Shown piece after piece: positions 19,093-33,113 of a stretch of DNA of 64,000 nucleotides. The DNA lies in NCBI GenBank assembly GCA_021404525.1, contig JAAWWE010000006.1, positions 1 through 64,000 on the forward strand. The letters are read 5' to 3'. Position numbers and translations under genes: made by a program. The notes under the pieces are model-generated. The model ran no database searches and had not been told where the DNA came from. It saw only the letters and a program-made list of their open reading frames with translations. Origin of the DNA: Rhodobiaceae bacterium. GTDB taxonomy: Bacteria > Pseudomonadota > Alphaproteobacteria > Parvibaculales > Parvibaculaceae. Every line of letters begins with the position of its first letter. The stretch's first letter is position 1.

Positions 19093-20907
19093 ATGTTTCA
19101 GACCTATGACGATGTGGCCGACCCAACACTGGGCCCTGGCCGAGCCGAAAAACTCCGCACTGAGCTCTTAACCCGTGGCCTTGATGGCTTCATCATTCCA
19201 CGTGCCGACGAGCACCAGGGGGAATATGTCCCACCACATGCAGAGCGCCTGCGATGGCTGACGGGCTTCTCAGGTTCAGCAGGCCTTGCCATCGTCCTTC
19301 AGGACAAGGCGGCAATCTTCATTGACGGTCGCTACACCCTTCAGGTCCGCTATCAAGTCGACATTGATGTGTTTGAGCCCCAATCGCTGATGGGCATGCC
19401 CCCAGCGCAATGGGTGGAGGAAAACCTCCTGGCAGGCGCAAAGCTTGCCTACGATCCCTGGTTGCACACAGTCGAGAGTGTCAAGCGGCTGAAGCAGGCT
19501 GTCGACAAAGCGGGTGGTGAGCTGGTCGCCGTTGAAGATAATATCGTCGACGCAATCTGGGAAGATCAACCAACAAAGCCCAAAGCCCCCGTTGAACCTC
19601 ACGACCTCATCTATGCGGGCACCCCCGCTGCTGAAAAGCTTGCCGCCATCACCAGCGAACTTCAATCATCGGACGCCGATGCAGCCATTGTGACCATGCC
19701 AGACAGCATTGCCTGGCTGTTCAACATTCGTGGCGGTGATGTAGCGCACTCCCCCCTGCCACTCTCATTTGCCATTGTGTACGAAGAAGGCCACGCAGAG
19801 CTCTTCGTGCACGAAGACAAAATCTCAGCAGAGACCCGCGCCCACTTGGGCAATGTGGTCACCCTCCTGCCTCCAGAAGATCTGGGGCCGACCCTCGATA
19901 AGCTCGGCACCTGGGGCCGTGAAGTGCGCATCGACCCAGCCACCTGCAGCGACTGGATCGCAACCCGCCTTGCAAAAGCAGGCGCCACCCTGAAGCAGGG
20001 CACCGATCTCTGCGAACTACCCAAAGCACGGAAAAACGACACTGAAGTTGCAGGAACCCGTGCGGCACATATTCGCGATGGGCAGGCGCTGAGCCGCTTC
20101 CTGGCCTGGCTCGACCGGGAAACACCCAGCGGGCAGGTCACAGAAATTTCCGCCGCCAAACAGTTAGAAAGTTTTCGCCAGGAAACAGGTGCGCTTAAAG
20201 AAGTGAGCTTCGACACCATTTCAGGCGCCGGTCCAAATGGTGCGATTGTGCACTACCGCGTCACAACAGATACCGACCGGGCGTTGGGCCAAGGCGAGCT
20301 CTATCTCGTCGACTCTGGAGCGCAATATCTCGACGGCACCACCGACGTAACACGCACCATTGCCATTGGAACACCGACCCAAGAGATGAAGGACCGTTTC
20401 ACACGGGTCCTGAAAGGCCATATCGGCCTGGCGGCCGCCCGCTTCCCCAAAGGCACCTCTGGTGCCCAACTGGACGCGCTTGCACGCATGGCGCTCTGGC
20501 AGGCAGGTCTCGATTTCGACCACGGGACAGGACATGGGGTGGGCTCTTACCTGTCTGTCCACGAAGGTCCGCAGCGTATTTCCAAGGCAGGCCATGTGCC
20601 GCTTGATCCTGGCATGATTGTCTCGAACGAGCCCGGTTACTATAAGACCGATGCTTTTGGCATTCGCATTGAAAACCTATTGGTTGTCACCCCGCCCGCG
20701 CCCATTGAGGGTGGCGAACGGGACATGATGGGGTTTGAGACAGTGACCCTTGCCCCCATCGATCTGTCGCTCGTCGAGGCAAGCCTTCTAACGGAGGATG
20801 AAAAAGCCTGGCTCAATACCTACCACGCAGACGTGCGCGCGAAAGTGAGCCCAGCGCTGAGTGTTGAGGAAAACACCTGGTTGGAAGAAGCAACACGCTC
20901 CATCTGA
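19093..20907 (+). CDS. Xaa-Pro aminopeptidase, long M24B form
   Basis: A 604-residue metallopeptidase that removes N-terminal residues preceding proline. Domains in order are a creatinase-like N domain (about 10-150), a second creatinase-like domain (about 165-310), the pita-bread M24 catalytic domain (about 320-540) and a short C-terminal extension. The five metal ligands are visible: the Asp pair in LVDSGAQYLDGTTDVTRT, His in HGTGHGVGSYLSVHEGP, Glu in SNEPGYY and Glu in IRIENLL. The length matches the eukaryote-like form rather than the ~440-residue E. coli PepP. It begins 58 nt after prmA and is convergent with ligA after only 9 nt. Confidence 0.93.
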   Translation: MFQTYDDVADPTLGPGRAEKLRTELLTRGLDGFIIPRADEHQGEYVPPHAERLRWLTGFSGSAGLAIVLQDKAAIFIDGRYTLQVRYQVDIDVFEPQSLMGMPPAQWVEENLLAGAKLAYDPWLHTVESVKRLKQAVDKAGGELVAVEDNIVDAIWEDQPTKPKAPVEPHDLIYAGTPAAEKLAAITSELQSSDADAAIVTMPDSIAWLFNIRGGDVAHSPLPLSFAIVYEEGHAELFVHEDKISAETRAHLGNVVTLLPPEDLGPTLDKLGTWGREVRIDPATCSDWIATRLAKAGATLKQGTDLCELPKARKNDTEVAGTRAAHIRDGQALSRFLAWLDRETPSGQVTEISAAKQLESFRQETGALKEVSFDTISGAGPNGAIVHYRVTTDTDRALGQGELYLVDSGAQYLDGTTDVTRTIAIGTPTQEMKDRFTRVLKGHIGLAAARFPKGTSGAQLDALARMALWQAGLDFDHGTGHGVGSYLSVHEGPQRISKAGHVPLDPGMIVSNEPGYYKTDAFGIRIENLLVVTPPAPIEGGERDMMGFETVTLAPIDLSLVEASLLTEDEKAWLNTYHADVRAKVSPALSVEENTWLEEATRSI

Positions 20908-20916
20908 TGCGGAGTG

Positions 20917-24713
<3,797 letters not shown>

Positions 24714-24721
24714 GAGCGCTC

Positions 24722-25582
24722 CTAGAAAACAGAGTTCCAGGCTTTGCTCATCCAGGAGTCTTGATTTTCTTTTGGTTCAAGATCATTGCCAGAAAGCAAA
24801 GCATAACTGTCTTCGTACCAGTCACTACCTGGGAAGTTATGTCCGAGGATCGCCGCTGCCGTCTGTGCCTCAGTGACAACACCCAGCGATAGGTACGCCT
24901 CCGTCAACCGGTGCAACGCTTCAGGCGTATGGGTCGTCGTCTGATAGGTAATAATCACTGAGCGAAACCGATTGATCGCAGCCACGTAGGACTGCTGGTT
25001 GAGGTAGTAACGCCCGATCTCCATCTCTTTGCCCGCCAGGTGATCAAAGGTGAGATCAATCTTCAGCCTGGCATCTCTGGCATATTCCGTTTCGGGGAAA
25101 CGTCGAACAACCTCTGAGAGTGTCGCAAGCGCATTTTGGGTCATACCCTGATCGCGCCCCACATCCGAGATCTGTTCATAGAAGCTGATCCCCATCAAAT
25201 AGTAGGCATAAGCCGCATCTTTATTGCCTGGATGCAAGGCAAGAAATCTTTGAGCACTCAAAATCGCTGAGTCATAATCGTTCGTCTGATAATAGCAGTA
25301 GGATGCCATCAGCATCGCCCGACGCGCCCATTGAGAGTAAGGATGCTGGCGCTCTACTTCATCAAACTCGGCGGCTGCCTGACGGAATTTGTTGTCTTCA
25401 AGAAAGTTCAACGCCTTGTTGTAGATTTGTTCGACGGGCCGTTCGTCATAAACAATCTCCGCATCTTCATTTCCTGAGCAAGCGCCAAGGGCGAGCGCGG
25501 CTCCCAGCACAATCACCGTCGGTGCCCGTCGTAGCTTTTTCACCCATTTGGGTCCAAATTCCGCCACACTGCCTCTACTCAT
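24722..25582 (-). CDS. bamD: Outer membrane assembly lipoprotein BamD
   Basis: An essential lipoprotein of the BAM complex that inserts beta-barrel proteins into the outer membrane. A signal peptide ends in the lipobox LALGACSG, so the mature protein starts at the Cys and is lipid-anchored. Tetratricopeptide-like helical repeats follow: AEFDEVERQHPYSQWARRA and YYLMGISFYEQISDVGRDQ are BamD hallmarks. The start is uncertain. ATG 25582 (286 residues) has AGGAG about 10 nt upstream, and an upstream in-frame ATG at 25603 also has an AAGG element. Either gives a longer n-region than usual. It is the first gene of a bamD-recN-ligA unit and is separated from lpxC by a terminator. Confidence 0.94.
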   Translation of the reverse strand: MSRGSVAEFGPKWVKKLRRAPTVIVLGAALALGACSGNEDAEIVYDERPVEQIYNKALNFLEDNKFRQAAAEFDEVERQHPYSQWARRAMLMASYCYYQTNDYDSAILSAQRFLALHPGNKDAAYAYYLMGISFYEQISDVGRDQGMTQNALATLSEVVRRFPETEYARDARLKIDLTFDHLAGKEMEIGRYYLNQQSYVAAINRFRSVIITYQTTTHTPEALHRLTEAYLSLGVVTEAQTAAAILGHNFPGSDWYEDSYALLSGNDLEPKENQDSWMSKAWNSVF

Positions 25583-25691
25583 CAAGCCATCGCTCCTGCA
25601 CATTCAGCCTTGCCGGAAACCTCTCCGGAAAGACCGCACTATATCAAGCCTTCAGCGCATACCATAGAGCGCCGAAAGCGTCTCAGGCGAT

Positions 25692-25722
25692 AAAAAGCCG
25701 GCTTGAGAAGCTCTCAAGCCGG
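25692..25722 (-). terminator. Rho-independent terminator after lpxC
   Basis: On the minus strand a 10-bp perfect stem (CCGGCTTGAG with CTCAAGCCGG, positions 25722-25713 and 25707-25698) closes a 5-nt loop and is followed by C and five Ts (25696-25692). It begins 40 nt after the lpxC stop codon. The U-tract lies only on the minus-strand side, so it should end lpxC transcription before bamD. Confidence 0.85.
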
Positions 25723-25762
25723 TCAAATTTCCGAAATCAGCGTCAAAAGAGGCCCGATGGCC

Positions 25763-26824
25763 TCAATCAGCAGAGACCATCATCCGCGGGACATCATCCA
25801 TCACGTCAACAGGCTCGTCACATGTGACATATTCCCAAGAATCAGGGTTCGCGAAAAGCGCATGCAGCACCTGATTGTTAAACGCATGTCCTGCCCGGCT
25901 TGCTTCATAGCAGCCCAGAATAGGAGCTCCCGCCAAAGCCAGATCACCGACCGCATCGAGGGTCTTGTGGCGAACAAATTCGTCAGGAGACCTCAAGCCA
26001 CCAGCGTTCAACACTTCCTCACCGTCCAACACCACAGCATTTTCGAGTGTTGCCCCTTTGGCCAGTCCGAGGGACCGCAGCATTTCAACGTCTTTCAAGA
26101 ACCCGAAGGTCCGAGATCGGGACAACTCGCGACGGAAGTTCTCCGGAGAGATTGTCAGAGCAAGGTCCTGTTTCCCAATGACCTGATTGTCGAAATCAAT
26201 GCTGAGCTCAATTCGCAGACCTTCATCGCAGGGATGCAGCGTTCCCTGACGCAACCCGTCCTCAACAGAAATCGGTTCCAGCACACGGATAAACCGACGT
26301 GGCGACGCAAGTGTTTTCTGTCCCGCCTGGTCAAGCAGAGCTATGAAGGCGTCAGAACTGCCATCCATTACAGGCACTTCTTCGGCGCTTACTTCTATCA
26401 GCAGATTGTCTATCTGAAGAGCCGATATCGCAGCCATGAGGTGCTCAATCGTTGCGACTTTCGTCCCAGCCGCATTGCCAATTGTCGTGCACATGGTCGC
26501 GTCTGTGACAGCGTCATAACGCGCCGGAATATCTGTGATCGTGCGGTCTGTTGTATCCAGATCCGTCCGGCGAAACACAATACCCGTGTCAGCAGCAGCA
26601 GGTGTCAACACAAGGCGCACAAGAGTGCCTTTGTGAAGGCCAATACCATCCAGCGTGATCGATTTGGCAATCGTCGTTTGACTCAGAACATCAGCGTCCG
26701 CAGAAGGACTGTCGCTTGTGTGCGCAAATCGCAGCTTATTGAAAGTAGATCCACCTCCGGTATTCACCGGTTCTGCAAACGTGTCGTGATCAGTATTCCG
26801 CACTGTCCGATCCCCATAAACCAC
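25763..26824 (-). CDS. lpxC: UDP-3-O-acyl-GlcNAc deacetylase
   Basis: Zinc amidase for the first committed step of lipid A synthesis. The first typical block is QTTIAKSITLDGIGLHKG (about 49-66). Zinc ligands are the His of ATIEHLMAA (about 125), the His and Asp of RHKTLDAVGD (about 287-294), and the general-acid His is in GHAFNNQVLH. The family normally starts only a few residues before QTT, whereas this frame carries about 48 extra N-terminal residues and opens with GTG at 26824 without a clear ribosome-binding site. The true start is therefore unsure, and no in-frame ATG lies between. Terminators after ftsZ and after lpxC make it a single-gene transcript. Two inverted repeats lie in its upstream region. 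Confidence 0.95.
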   Translation of the reverse strand: MVYGDRTVRNTDHDTFAEPVNTGGGSTFNKLRFAHTSDSPSADADVLSQTTIAKSITLDGIGLHKGTLVRLVLTPAAADTGIVFRRTDLDTTDRTITDIPARYDAVTDATMCTTIGNAAGTKVATIEHLMAAISALQIDNLLIEVSAEEVPVMDGSSDAFIALLDQAGQKTLASPRRFIRVLEPISVEDGLRQGTLHPCDEGLRIELSIDFDNQVIGKQDLALTISPENFRRELSRSRTFGFLKDVEMLRSLGLAKGATLENAVVLDGEEVLNAGGLRSPDEFVRHKTLDAVGDLALAGAPILGCYEASRAGHAFNNQVLHALFANPDSWEYVTCDEPVDVMDDVPRMMVSAD

Positions 26825-26886
26825 CTAAACAAACCAGCATTTCGGTGGTGCGCCCCAAACCTGTCGGGCAGTTATTTGATGTTTAC

Positions 26887-26935
26887 GCGTCTCTCCCCTA
26901 GAGACGCATCACCGACCAGTCCATATGGATTGGTC
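26887..26935 (-). promoter_or_regulatory. Two adjacent inverted repeats upstream of lpxC
   Basis: First repeat: GCGTCTCT-CCCCT-AGAGACGC, perfect 8-bp arms, at 26887-26907. Second: GACCAGTCCAT followed directly by ATGGATTGGTC, 11-bp arms with one mismatch, at 26914-26935. Both lie between the ftsZ terminator and the lpxC start, 63-112 nt upstream of it. They could be regulator sites or hairpins in the lpxC leader. No consensus promoter is obvious in this gap. Confidence 0.5.
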
Positions 26936-27036
26936 TGAGTGTGGTTCTAACAAAAGTCGAGAACCCTTCTCAAATAACTCTTTCTTACAGTTTGTTACGT
27001 ATAAGATGGATCGTTAAGCCATTGAATAAAAACAAT

Positions 27037-27068
27037 AAAAAGGGGTCAGCGAATCACGCCAACCCCTT
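27037..27068 (-). terminator. Rho-independent terminator after ftsZ
   Basis: Minus strand: a 10-bp stem with two G-U pairs (27066-27057 with 27051-27042; outer part GGGGT/ACCCC) and a 5-nt loop, flanked by AA/TT and followed by TTTTTA. It starts about 28 nt after the ftsZ stop and marks the end of the main dcw transcript, separating it from lpxC. Confidence 0.85.
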
Positions 27069-27095
27069 AATGTTTCAAGCGTTCCTACCGCAAAA

Positions 27096-28766
27096 TCAGT
27101 TTGCCTGACGTCGCAGGAAGGTTGGGATCTCTAATTGATCCTCCTCGAACGACGACGCCACCATGCCATCATCAGCTTTTGGCTGCGGCGCAGGTTCTTG
27201 TCGAGCAGCGGGAGCGGCCACCTGAGGTTCAGGCGCGACCGCCTGTTGAGGTGCAGCTGGCGCTGGCTGGACTGGCGCCGCGGGTTTTGCCTGAGCAGGC
27301 TGAACCGCTTCGCGCGGTACCACCGGTGCTTGGCGCGTGTCCGGCGCGGCCTTTGACCGCCCAGTCAACCGTTCAAATAAGGAAGGTCCCCGAGCAGGTG
27401 CCGTTTGCCTGGCAACAGGCTCTGGGCGAGCGCCGAGGAAGGACGGCAGCTCACTGGACCGAGCTTCCACTTTATTCAGTCCAGCCGGAATGAACGGTCG
27501 GTTCGGCTCCGCTTCGGCAGACAAACTTGCCTGCGTAGGTTCTGGTTCAGCTACCGGTTCCTGGCTCGGGATGATGACTTCAGCTTCGTAAGCCGCTGGA
27601 TCAAAATCAGCTGGCAATGGAGCTTCAAGTGCAAGTTCAGCTTCCGCCTGTGCGGGTTCTGGTTCTTGCAAGTCGACAGGTTCTGCTTCAGCGACCACTT
27701 CTGCGGCTTCCGCCTCAGCGGCTGTTTCGTCAGCTGACATACGACGTCCCGGCCGCAGCATGGTGACTTTTTCTGTCTCAGGAACGGGCTGCTCAGCCTG
27801 CTCAACGTCAATGCCCGTCGCCACTACAGAAACCCGCATGCTTCCGTCGAGTGATGAGTCAAACGTCGAACCCACAATGATGTTCGCGTCTGGATCAACT
27901 TCAGACCGGATTCGGTTTGCCGCCTCATCCACTTCATACAGCGTCAGGTCCATGCCGCCCGTAATATTGATAAGAACGCCACGAGCACCCTTCATCGAGA
28001 CTTCGTCAAGCAGCGGGTTCGAGATTGCAGCTTCCGCAGCTTCCACCGCCCGCTTCTCGCCTTCTGCTTCGCCGGTGCCCATCATGGCCTTGCCCATTTC
28101 GTTCATCACAGTGCGAACATCGGCAAAGTCGAGATTGATCAGCCCGGGCTTGACCATAAGGTCAGTAATGCCAGCCACGCCCGAATGCAGCACCTCATCA
28201 GCCATAGAGAACGCTTCCGCGAAAGTCGTTCTTTCATTCGCAATTCGGAAAAGGTTCTGGTTCGGAATGATGATCAATGTGTCAACAAACTGAGACAGTT
28301 CCTTGATGCCCTCATCCGCGAGCCGTGCCCGGCGCGCACCTTCAAATTGGAAGGGCTTGGTCACAACGCCAACAGTCAGAATGCCCTTTTCCCGCGCTGT
28401 GCGGGCAATCACAGGCGCAGCACCTGTACCCGTGCCACCGCCCATTCCAGCAGTGATGAAGACCATATGGCTTTCTTCAAGACTCTCTGAAAGCTCGCCC
28501 AACGCCTCTTCAGCGGCAGCACAGCCGACTTCAGGGCGCGAACCAGCGCCAAGACCTTGTGTGATCGCCGCGCCAAGTTGAATGCGTCGTTCAGCCGAAG
28601 ACATGGTGAGGGATTGGGCGTCTGTATTCGCCACAACAAACTCAACACCTTCGAGTCCGGAATCGATCATATTATTGACCGCATTGCCGCCAGCGCCGCC
28701 GACGCCAAAAACAGTAATGCGTGGTTTCAGTTCAGTTGCCTGTGGAACCGTCAGATTGATGCTCAT
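27096..28766 (-). CDS. ftsZ: Cell division GTPase FtsZ
   Basis: Tubulin-like GTPase that forms the division ring. The globular core (about 12-320) has the P-loop-like start [21 protein letters not shown], the tubulin signature [13 protein letters not shown] (about 108-120) and the T7-loop region [11 protein letters not shown] (about 205-215). A long linker of about 220 residues, rich in Pro, Ala, Glu and Gln, follows; this makes the protein 556 residues long, versus 383 in E. coli. The extreme C-terminus [12 protein letters not shown] is the conserved peptide that docks FtsA and other partners. ATG 28766 has an ideal AGGAGG before it. A gap of 201 nt from ftsA allows its own promoter. A terminator follows. 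Confidence 0.97.
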   Translation of the reverse strand: MSINLTVPQATELKPRITVFGVGGAGGNAVNNMIDSGLEGVEFVVANTDAQSLTMSSAERRIQLGAAITQGLGAGSRPEVGCAAAEEALGELSESLEESHMVFITAGMGGGTGTGAAPVIARTAREKGILTVGVVTKPFQFEGARRARLADEGIKELSQFVDTLIIIPNQNLFRIANERTTFAEAFSMADEVLHSGVAGITDLMVKPGLINLDFADVRTVMNEMGKAMMGTGEAEGEKRAVEAAEAAISNPLLDEVSMKGARGVLINITGGMDLTLYEVDEAANRIRSEVDPDANIIVGSTFDSSLDGSMRVSVVATGIDVEQAEQPVPETEKVTMLRPGRRMSADETAAEAEAAEVVAEAEPVDLQEPEPAQAEAELALEAPLPADFDPAAYEAEVIIPSQEPVAEPEPTQASLSAEAEPNRPFIPAGLNKVEARSSELPSFLGARPEPVARQTAPARGPSLFERLTGRSKAAPDTRQAPVVPREAVQPAQAKPAAPVQPAPAAPQQAVAPEPQVAAPAARQEPAPQPKADDGMVASSFEEDQLEIPTFLRRQAN

Positions 28767-28967
28767 GTAAGCCTCCTAGGAGCAAATCGTGGGTCGTAAT
28801 CGAGGTCGAAGAAACAGGCTTACTCCTGGCCCATTTCTGGTGGAGCGGAATGCTCCGATTGGCACGCTGGTCAATTGCCGCATCTTCCAGCACACCGATG
28901 ATCGACCTCGCCGTCAAAGTCGACTTAAACAACACAAAACCCTTATGCGTGCTGCCAAGCCCGATCA

Positions 28968-30272
28968 TCAAAAATTCTCCTTCAACCACCGCCCAATGCG
29001 CCGCCATTGACCGGTGTTTTCAGGAACGTCCAAAGCCGGATCCGAATTAATCGTGAGAGGAGCCAACTGTGAATAGGATGCAAGGCCCGCAGCGGCTGAG
29101 AATGCCGGTCCGCCTGTTGCCTCTGCCAAGCCCATATATCGGACAGGTTGTCCGACACGGACCTTCTTATTGAGAATGCGCGCGGTATGCTCGCGGGCAC
29201 CACTAAGCTGCGCGCCGCCGCCAGTAAGCACCACCCGCTGCCCTGCCACGCGGTCAAAACCGCTTTTGGCAAGTCGGTCGCGTACAAGTTCCAACGTCTC
29301 TTCCAAACGAGGCTGAATAATGCCTGTCAGAATTGACCGAGGAATATGATTGGCTGAGGAATGATCTGTTTCGCCGACCTGTGGAACATCGATCAGCTCG
29401 CGTTCATCCGACGGGCTCGCAAGTGCTGAGCCATAAAGAGTTTTCATACGTTCAGCATGCGCGATCGGTGTCGAAAGACCGCGTGCAATGTCATTCGTAA
29501 TATGCTGGCCACCGACAGGAACAGCGTCGCAATAAACCATCTGACCTTCAAAGAAGACGGCCAAAGACGTGGTTCCGCCACCCATATCGATCACCGTCAC
29601 GCCGAGATCCATCTCGTCTTCGACGAGGGCGGCAAGACCGCTTGCATAAGGGGCCGCAACCATGCCTGCAACGTTCAAATGGCACCGCTGAATACAAAGC
29701 TCGAGATTGCGCACCGGTCCATGCTGAACGCTGACCATGTGGAGTTCAACGCCAGCCTTTTCGCCGAACATGCCGCGGGGATCGCGAATGCCACGATTGT
29801 CATCAACCGAATAATTGATCGGAATGGCGTGCAATACATCCCGGCCTTCCGGCATATATTTGCTTTGGCCAAACGCAACCAGGCGCGTGAGGTCGTCATC
29901 CTGCACTTCTCGAGACGGAATAGGTGCCTGAACCGCAATGGTCTGGCTCTTAGGCTCCCCACAGGCGACAGTTACAAGAACATCCCGTACCGTGGCGCCC
30001 GCCATACGTTCAGCTGCATCCACCGCAACGCGGATCGCCTCTTCGGCTGCATCCATATCCACAATGGCACCACCGCGCACACCACGGGAGACCTGATGCC
30101 CAATCCCAATGATCCGCATAGGCGACAGGCCATTAGCAAGCTTGCCGGGCTCAATCTTGGCGATAAAGCAGGCAATCTTGTTTGAACCGACATCAAGCGC
30201 AGCAACAATCCCTGGCCGTCCAGCACTGATCGGCTTGCCCTGCAATCCTTTTGCGCCAAGTCCCATATTCAT
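28968..30272 (-). CDS. ftsA: Cell division protein FtsA
   Basis: Actin-fold ATPase that tethers FtsZ to the membrane. The 434 residues begin with GIVAALDVGSNKIACFIAK (phosphate-1 loop, about 23-41), and the second phosphate motif is VIDMGGGTTSLAVF (about 232-245). The 1C SHS2 insertion lies between about 100 and 180, and RVVLTGGGAQLSGA is the adenosine motif. The C-terminal WRRIGRWLKENF is an amphipathic helix for membrane binding. It overlaps ftsQ by ATGA. An extended N-terminus of about 20 residues is usual for alphaproteobacteria. Confidence 0.96.
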   Translation of the reverse strand: MNMGLGAKGLQGKPISAGRPGIVAALDVGSNKIACFIAKIEPGKLANGLSPMRIIGIGHQVSRGVRGGAIVDMDAAEEAIRVAVDAAERMAGATVRDVLVTVACGEPKSQTIAVQAPIPSREVQDDDLTRLVAFGQSKYMPEGRDVLHAIPINYSVDDNRGIRDPRGMFGEKAGVELHMVSVQHGPVRNLELCIQRCHLNVAGMVAAPYASGLAALVEDEMDLGVTVIDMGGGTTSLAVFFEGQMVYCDAVPVGGQHITNDIARGLSTPIAHAERMKTLYGSALASPSDERELIDVPQVGETDHSSANHIPRSILTGIIQPRLEETLELVRDRLAKSGFDRVAGQRVVLTGGGAQLSGAREHTARILNKKVRVGQPVRYMGLAEATGGPAFSAAAGLASYSQLAPLTINSDPALDVPENTGQWRRIGRWLKENF

Positions 30273-31282
30273 GTGTCATCCTCCTGCGAAGAACGACCCC
30301 ACTCTTGGGTAACAGCATCGCGTCGCGCCGCTGCATCAGGACTCAATCGAACGGTAAAGCGATCCGGCAGGCGCACGTCAATCGCGTCAATATCCCGCGC
30401 CAACACTCGTTGTGATTCATCGATGGCGACCAGTTCAGCAAGTGCTTCGCTCACGCCCACTTCCGGCAAAAGAACATCAACACCGTTTTCTAGACGCAAG
30501 TTCCAGCGGCGGTCACCAACACGCACATAAGCACGAACCCGCGCTTGCAGCTCTGGCCAAGCAGCAACAACTTGTGTGAAACCTTCTGCCTCACGCGCAG
30601 CCCCATGCCCGACGACCAACGGCAAATGGCCATAGCCTTCCACACCATCCTCGGTGATAGGACGCCCTTGCGCATCAATTACAGCAAGCCGCCCACCCCG
30701 TTGCCAAACAGCAAACGGACGGCGCTCCACAAGCTCAACATGCACACGGTCAGGCAAAATGCGCGTAACCGTGGCATCCGCGATCCAGTCGAGGCGCAGC
30801 AGATTTTCGCGCGCACTTTCCAGATCAACACTGAAAATGACCTGGCCTTGCTCCACTTGAAGAGCCGCGAGGACATCCGCTCTGGTCGTCCGCTCACGCC
30901 CTGCAACAGTCACCTCATCAACACCAAACCCGACCCAGGCAACAGATGCGCTCGCCTGGTCGGCAACATAAGCGCCGGCAGCAGTGATATGCCCGCCGAC
31001 CGCAAGACCATAAAGCGCTGCGGCGCCAACAAAGCCTGCGCTTGCAACACCCACCAGCGATTTGGGCAAACGTCCCTCGCGAATAGCTTCAAACGCGCGT
31101 GAAAGTCGGCTCGGCGGCCGCTGTCCGCGTCGGCCAAAGGATTTTCCGGTTTTGGCGCGACGACGCCCGGGCGCAACAGTGCTGGAACGCCGCGTGGTCT
31201 TTGCGCCGCGTGCGGAACCGGACGCAGAACGGCGCGGCGCAGCTTTGCGCGCAGGCCTTTTCTGTTCCTTTACCGATCGCAT
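30269..31282 (-). CDS. ftsQ: Cell division protein FtsQ
   Basis: Bitopic divisome protein linking FtsB/FtsL and recruiting FtsW/FtsI. ATG 31282 is preferred over TTG 31303 because GGAGG lies 7 nt before it; this gives 337 residues and a 13-nt overlap with ddl. The N-terminal ~80 residues are strongly basic (Arg/Lys-rich cytosolic tail), followed by one membrane helix near [17 protein letters not shown] (about 86-102). The periplasmic part has a POTRA domain beginning [21 protein letters not shown] and a beta domain. The stop overlaps the ftsA start. The family is clear from PF03799-like features and context. Confidence 0.94.
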   Translation of the reverse strand: MRSVKEQKRPARKAAPRRSASGSARGAKTTRRSSTVAPGRRRAKTGKSFGRRGQRPPSRLSRAFEAIREGRLPKSLVGVASAGFVGAAALYGLAVGGHITAAGAYVADQASASVAWVGFGVDEVTVAGRERTTRADVLAALQVEQGQVIFSVDLESARENLLRLDWIADATVTRILPDRVHVELVERRPFAVWQRGGRLAVIDAQGRPITEDGVEGYGHLPLVVGHGAAREAEGFTQVVAAWPELQARVRAYVRVGDRRWNLRLENGVDVLLPEVGVSEALAELVAIDESQRVLARDIDAIDVRLPDRFTVRLSPDAAARRDAVTQEWGRSSQEDDT

Positions 31283-32187
31283 GACGCGTCCTCCACCATC
31301 CAACGGACAAGCGCGCCATATGACATTCCTTCATACGCCGCGAGTTCGGGAACCAACGACGTCGGCGTCATGCCGGGCTGCGTATTGACCTCCAACAGAA
31401 CGAGCTCCCCTTTCTTTTCATCGAAACGGAAATCCGACCTGGTTACCCCCCGGCAACCAAGCGAATCATGTGCCGCATGCGTCACGTCCTGAACACGTTT
31501 ATTTATATCCGAACTGATTCGGGCAGGCACTACGTGAACCGAGCCACCACTCGAATATTTTGCGTCATAGTCATAGAAAGCTGTGTTTGCTGTGATCTCT
31601 GTGACATTTAAGACTCGGTTTCCGATCACAGCACAGGTGAGTTCCATACCTGGAATGTAGCGCTCGGCCATCACCACCTCGCCAAGGTCCCATTTCGCCG
31701 AAGAGAGTTCTGCCGGCGGCCGGTTTTCACCTTCCCGAACGATGAAAACCCCTACACTTGAACCCTGGTTATGGGGCTTGATCACGTATGGCGTATCCAT
31801 GACATGGCCACGAGCTGCTTCTTCACGACTTACAAGTTTGCTCTCAGCGACAGGAAGGCCCGCCGCGCGAAACACATGCTTCGATTGCTCTTTATCCATC
31901 GCCACCGCAGAGGCCCGAACACCTGAATGCGTGTAGGGAATGCCCAGAACTTCGAGGAGGCCCTGAACGCAACCGTCTTCGCCCCAACGCCCATGCAGTG
32001 CGTTGAAGACAGCATCAGGCTTTACCTCGAGCAATTGCTCTGCCAGATCCCGACCTGCGTCAATCTCAGTGACCTCAAACCCTTCTCCGCGCAGGGCGTC
32101 GGCGCAATCACGCCCGGAAACCAGGCTCACTTCACGTTCCGGCGACCAACCGCCTTTGATAACGGCAATATGTTTGTAGTCGCTCAT
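31270..32187 (-). CDS. ddl: D-alanine--D-alanine ligase
   Basis: ATP-grasp ligase making D-Ala-D-Ala for the peptidoglycan stem. The 305 residues start with [20 protein letters not shown] (N-terminal substrate domain, with Glu and Ser for the first D-Ala), then [19 protein letters not shown] (about 60-78), the ATP-grasp region [14 protein letters not shown] (about 133-146) and the metal/second-site region [18 protein letters not shown] (about 265-282). It is the short DdlB-type form, as usual inside dcw clusters. It overlaps murB by ATGA and ftsQ by 13 nt. Confidence 0.96.
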   Translation of the reverse strand: MSDYKHIAVIKGGWSPEREVSLVSGRDCADALRGEGFEVTEIDAGRDLAEQLLEVKPDAVFNALHGRWGEDGCVQGLLEVLGIPYTHSGVRASAVAMDKEQSKHVFRAAGLPVAESKLVSREEAARGHVMDTPYVIKPHNQGSSVGVFIVREGENRPPAELSSAKWDLGEVVMAERYIPGMELTCAVIGNRVLNVTEITANTAFYDYDAKYSSGGSVHVVPARISSDINKRVQDVTHAAHDSLGCRGVTRSDFRFDEKKGELVLLEVNTQPGMTPTSLVPELAAYEGMSYGALVRWMVEDASCDR

Positions 32188-33113
32188 GAAGATGCCTCGT
32201 CCCGCGTCATGCCAATACGACGGATCTCCCAGTCGAGCGTGACACCGCTTGTTTCTTTGACTCGCGCACGCACATCCTCACCAAGGCCCTCAATATCGCT
32301 GGCCGTTGCATCACCCGTATTGATGAGAAAATTGCAATGCTTCTCGCTCACCTGCGCACCACCGCGCTTAAGGCCCCGACAGCCAGCCGCATCAATCAGC
32401 TGCCAGCTCTTGTGACCTGCAGGGTTTTTGAAGGTTGAACCGCCTGTGCGGGTACGGATCGGCTGGCTGGTTTCGCGGCGCTCTGTAATCTCGTTCATGC
32501 GGCGCTCAATCTCTGCTTTGTCACCTTCAGCGCCTTGGAAAAGCGCACTCGTGAAATAGACATCCGCAGGCGCACTTGAGTGGCGATAGCTATAGCCCAT
32601 ATCTGCAACCGAATAGGTGACCCGCTCGCCTGCGCGCGTCACTCCCTCAGCTTCGATGAGCACATCCACGGTCTCTTTTTCATAGGCGCCGCCGTTCATC
32701 CTGAGCGCGCCGCCGATAGAGCCGGGAATGCCGCGAAAGAATTCTAATCCGGCAATCCCAGCCTCCATAGCGGTCCGCGCGACCGCCATATCAAGCGCAG
32801 CGGTCCCGGCGCGTACACGCTGGCCATCCAAAACCTTGATACCCATGAAGGGCTTACCCATGCGGATCACCACACCGGCAACACCACCGTCTCTCACAAG
32901 AAGGTTGGACCCCACGCCCACAATCGTGATGGGAACATCAGCAGGACAGCCTTTGAGGAAAACTGCAAGATCTTCAGCATCAGCAGGACGGAAAAGAACC
33001 TCAGCCGGTCCGCCGACACGGAACCAGGTAAGTGGCGCCATGGGGGCATCCGGGATCAACTCGCCCCGGACGTCTGGCAATCCATCAATGAGATGATCGG
33101 CGGTCATACTCAT
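32184..33113 (-). CDS. murB: UDP-N-acetylenolpyruvoylglucosamine reductase
   Basis: FAD enzyme that makes UDP-MurNAc using NADPH. The start at ATG 33113 (309 residues) overlaps the murC stop as ATGA; an upstream in-frame start at 33188 would run deep inside murC. FAD-binding motifs are [13 protein letters not shown] (about 29-41) and [18 protein letters not shown] (about 125-142). The catalytic Ser is in [10 protein letters not shown] (about 230-239). The short insert pattern fits the type II MurB of alphaproteobacteria. It is downstream of murC and overlaps ddl. Confidence 0.96.
   Translation of the reverse strand: MSMTADHLIDGLPDVRGELIPDAPMAPLTWFRVGGPAEVLFRPADAEDLAVFLKGCPADVPITIVGVGSNLLVRDGGVAGVVIRMGKPFMGIKVLDGQRVRAGTAALDMAVARTAMEAGIAGLEFFRGIPGSIGGALRMNGGAYEKETVDVLIEAEGVTRAGERVTYSVADMGYSYRHSSAPADVYFTSALFQGAEGDKAEIERRMNEITERRETSQPIRTRTGGSTFKNPAGHKSWQLIDAAGCRGLKRGGAQVSEKHCNFLINTGDATASDIEGLGEDVRARVKETSGVTLDWEIRRIGMTRDEASS

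Noticed and set aside
25703..26938. 411-codon open frame on the plus strand
   Set aside because: Antisense to lpxC, which is certain; the composition is that of a reverse-frame shadow.
28767..28967. Possible CtrA sites before ftsZ
   Set aside because: No TTAA-N7-TTAA match was found in the gap; TTTAAG alone is too weak.
28732..29007. 91-codon frame across the ftsA-ftsZ gap
   Set aside because: It overlaps the end of ftsA and start of ftsZ in other frames and shows no family resemblance; the gap is better read as a promoter region.
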